7,162 bases of DNA from Lachnospiraceae bacterium. GTDB lineage: Bacteria; Bacillota; Clostridia; Lachnospirales; Lachnospiraceae. A program made the position numbers and the translations under genes. Below are positions 5,984 through 7,162 of the stretch, one piece after another; within the stretch, counting starts at the first letter, position 1; each line of letters begins with the position of its first letter. Location of the stretch: the NCBI GenBank assembly GCA_024684155.1, contig JAIKXK010000415.1:1-7162 (forward strand). The letters are read 5' to 3'. Below the pieces are notes generated by a model, which saw only the letters and a program-made list of their open reading frames with translations, was not told where the DNA came from and did not search any database.

Positions 5984-7162
5984 TGGTAAATTTAACAGTA
6001 GAGCTACTGGTTGGTTCGGAGTTTAAATCAGTTTCTCCAGTTTCTTCATCTGTAGTGTACTCATAATATGTTAAAGTACCTGTTGCTGTTGTAATACCAC
6101 TAGCAGAGTAAGAGTTACCTTCTGTAACATCACCCTGGTACACAATATTATCATCTGCATCTACAAGTTCTACATATCCTGTTACAGATGCCTTAAAGGT
6201 ATAGCTATAGTAAACAGTTTCAGCACCCTTTGAAATAACAATATCTACGGAGCTTCCTGCATCTACATAACTTCCAGAGCTCTTACCCTGAGAAATAACT
6301 TTACCTTCGTCAACGGTATCACTATATTCAGAGCTTACACTTCCTAAACTTAATCCAACACCAGACAAAGCCGTAGACGCTTCATCCTGTGTCTTTCCAC
6401 TTAGATCAGGAACCTTAACCGATTCAACTCCCTGACTTACAGTAAGAGTTACGGTATCTCCCTTTTTACCGGTAGCATTACCTTCTGGAGTTTGAGAAAT
6501 AACATTTCCTTCTGCTACATCCGAATTATATTCATAATTTGTAGTTACGCTAAAACCTGCATCCGTTAATGTGGTCTTTGCTGCACTTTCAGTCATTCCA
6601 GTTACAGAAGGAACAGTAATATCTCCTTCCCCAGAGCTAATGGTAACGCTAATGGTAGTATTTACATCTACGCTTTTACCTTCACTTACACTTTGTGACA
6701 TAACCTGACCTTCCGCATAAGTTTCTGAAGATGCTGTTCCTGCATTTTTATATCCAAGACCTAACTCTTTTAGGGCAGCTTTTGCCTCATCTTCTGTCAT
6801 TCCCAAAAGATTAATCATTTCTACCTGTTCCGTGGTTTCTTCCGTTGTCTCCTGCTCTGTATCTGTGGAACTGCTTCCAAACTTGAACCAGCCTAAGAAG
6901 GTTCCAATGAAGTAAATAACAAGAACAACGATTAAGACAGCGACCACAATACCCATAATACGGAACGCCTTTTCCATCTTAGGATTTACAGGTTCGTCAT
7001 CATCTTCTTCCTCATCTTCGACTTCATCATCTATATCACTATCGTCATCATTAGCTGCTGCAAGTCCTGCCTGCTCCTGAATACGTCTTACTTCATCATC
7101 TGTAATTACACGAGTCTTATCAGCATCATCTGCATCTACAATATTTACAAAGTCTTCATCCG
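5976..7162 (-). CDS. prkC: PASTA-domain serine/threonine protein kinase, C-terminal part (N-terminus outside window)
   Basis: Only the last 394 residues are visible; the frame stays open past the internal ATG at 6977 to the edge, so that ATG is not the start. Visible residues 1-61 form a strongly acidic, Asp/Glu-rich juxtamembrane linker. It includes a KTRVITDDEV segment that looks like a typical autophosphorylation-type linker. A membrane helix follows (about 68-90), then a Thr/Glu-rich stalk. Three PASTA domains occupy about 113-177, 180-245 and 247-313, the second and third opening with VPS/VPD-type motifs. The kinase catalytic domain lies beyond 7162. PASTA kinases sense muropeptides or lipid II and control cell wall growth and division. 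After PASTA3 there is an extra extracellular segment (315-394) rich in Tyr, Thr and Ser, probably a beta-sandwich. The family assignment is from domain order and the rsgA-rpe context. Confidence 0.92.
   Translation of the reverse strand, partial: DEDFVNIVDADDADKTRVITDDEVRRIQEQAGLAAANDDDSDIDDEVEDEEEDDDEPVNPKMEKAFRIMGIVVAVLIVVLVIYFIGTFLGWFKFGSSSTDTEQETTEETTEQVEMINLLGMTEDEAKAALKELGLGYKNAGTASSETYAEGQVMSQSVSEGKSVDVNTTISVTISSGEGDITVPSVTGMTESAAKTTLTDAGFSVTTNYEYNSDVAEGNVISQTPEGNATGKKGDTVTLTVSQGVESVKVPDLSGKTQDEASTALSGVGLSLGSVSSEYSDTVDEGKVISQGKSSGSYVDAGSSVDIVISKGAETVYYSYTFKASVTGYVELVDADDNIVYQGDVTEGNSYSASGITTATGTLTYYEYTTDEETGETDLNSEPTSSSTVKFTKQ

Noticed and set aside
5770..6066. Plus-strand 98-codon frame across the prkC/rsgA junction
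   Set aside because: Antisense to the ends of two conserved genes with clear motifs; no independent support.
6975..6977. ATG at 6977 as start of a stand-alone PASTA membrane protein
   Set aside because: The frame continues open to the window edge with the acidic juxtamembrane linker typical of PASTA kinases, and no ribosome binding site precedes this ATG.

Overview
The window looks like chromosomal DNA from a low-GC Firmicute, most likely a Clostridia member of the Lachnospiraceae type. The grounds are the AT-rich sequence, strong AGGAGG-type ribosome binding sites, TTGAAA/TATAAT promoters, the prkC-rsgA-rpe gene order and the cytidylate kinase-like family gene. The taxonomic call is inference from composition and gene content. 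All eight genes I can support lie on the minus strand, so transcription runs from 7162 towards 1. No transposon, phage gene, tRNA, rRNA, CRISPR array or riboswitch was recognised.

Region 7162-4418 is a tight housekeeping cluster. It starts with the C-terminal part of a membrane Ser/Thr kinase of the PrkC/Stk type (juxtamembrane acidic linker, one membrane helix, three PASTA domains and an unusual C-terminal extension). Next come the ribosome-assembly GTPase RsgA and ribulose-phosphate 3-epimerase Rpe. Gaps are only 8 and 11 bases, and each downstream ribosome binding site overlaps the preceding stop codon. The thiN gene that often follows rpe in Firmicutes is not present here.

Region 4417-4024 holds a stand-alone small gene (72 or 65 aa, no recognised family). 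It has its own near-consensus promoter (4351-4379) and a good intrinsic terminator (4024-4058), so it is a self-contained transcription unit.

Region 3999-2945 is a second unit: an extended -10 promoter, a cytidylate kinase-like family protein and a charged helical 119-aa protein of unknown function.

Region 2944-1 is a cyclic-di-GMP related pair. One protein is of the YuxH type, with a catalytically dead EAL domain fused to HDOD. The next gene encodes a PAS-GGDEF-EAL protein whose GGDEF motif is broken (EGTKF) but whose EAL catalytic residues are all present as far as the window edge. A probable promoter with a 10-bp direct repeat precedes the pair. No clear terminator separates it from the unit upstream, so read-through is possible.

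Most of the content is ordinary core genome. I do not see convincing evidence of a wholly new system. The best candidates for a second look are the small autonomous gene, the paired and reciprocally degenerate c-di-GMP proteins, and the cytidylate kinase-like/small helical protein pair.
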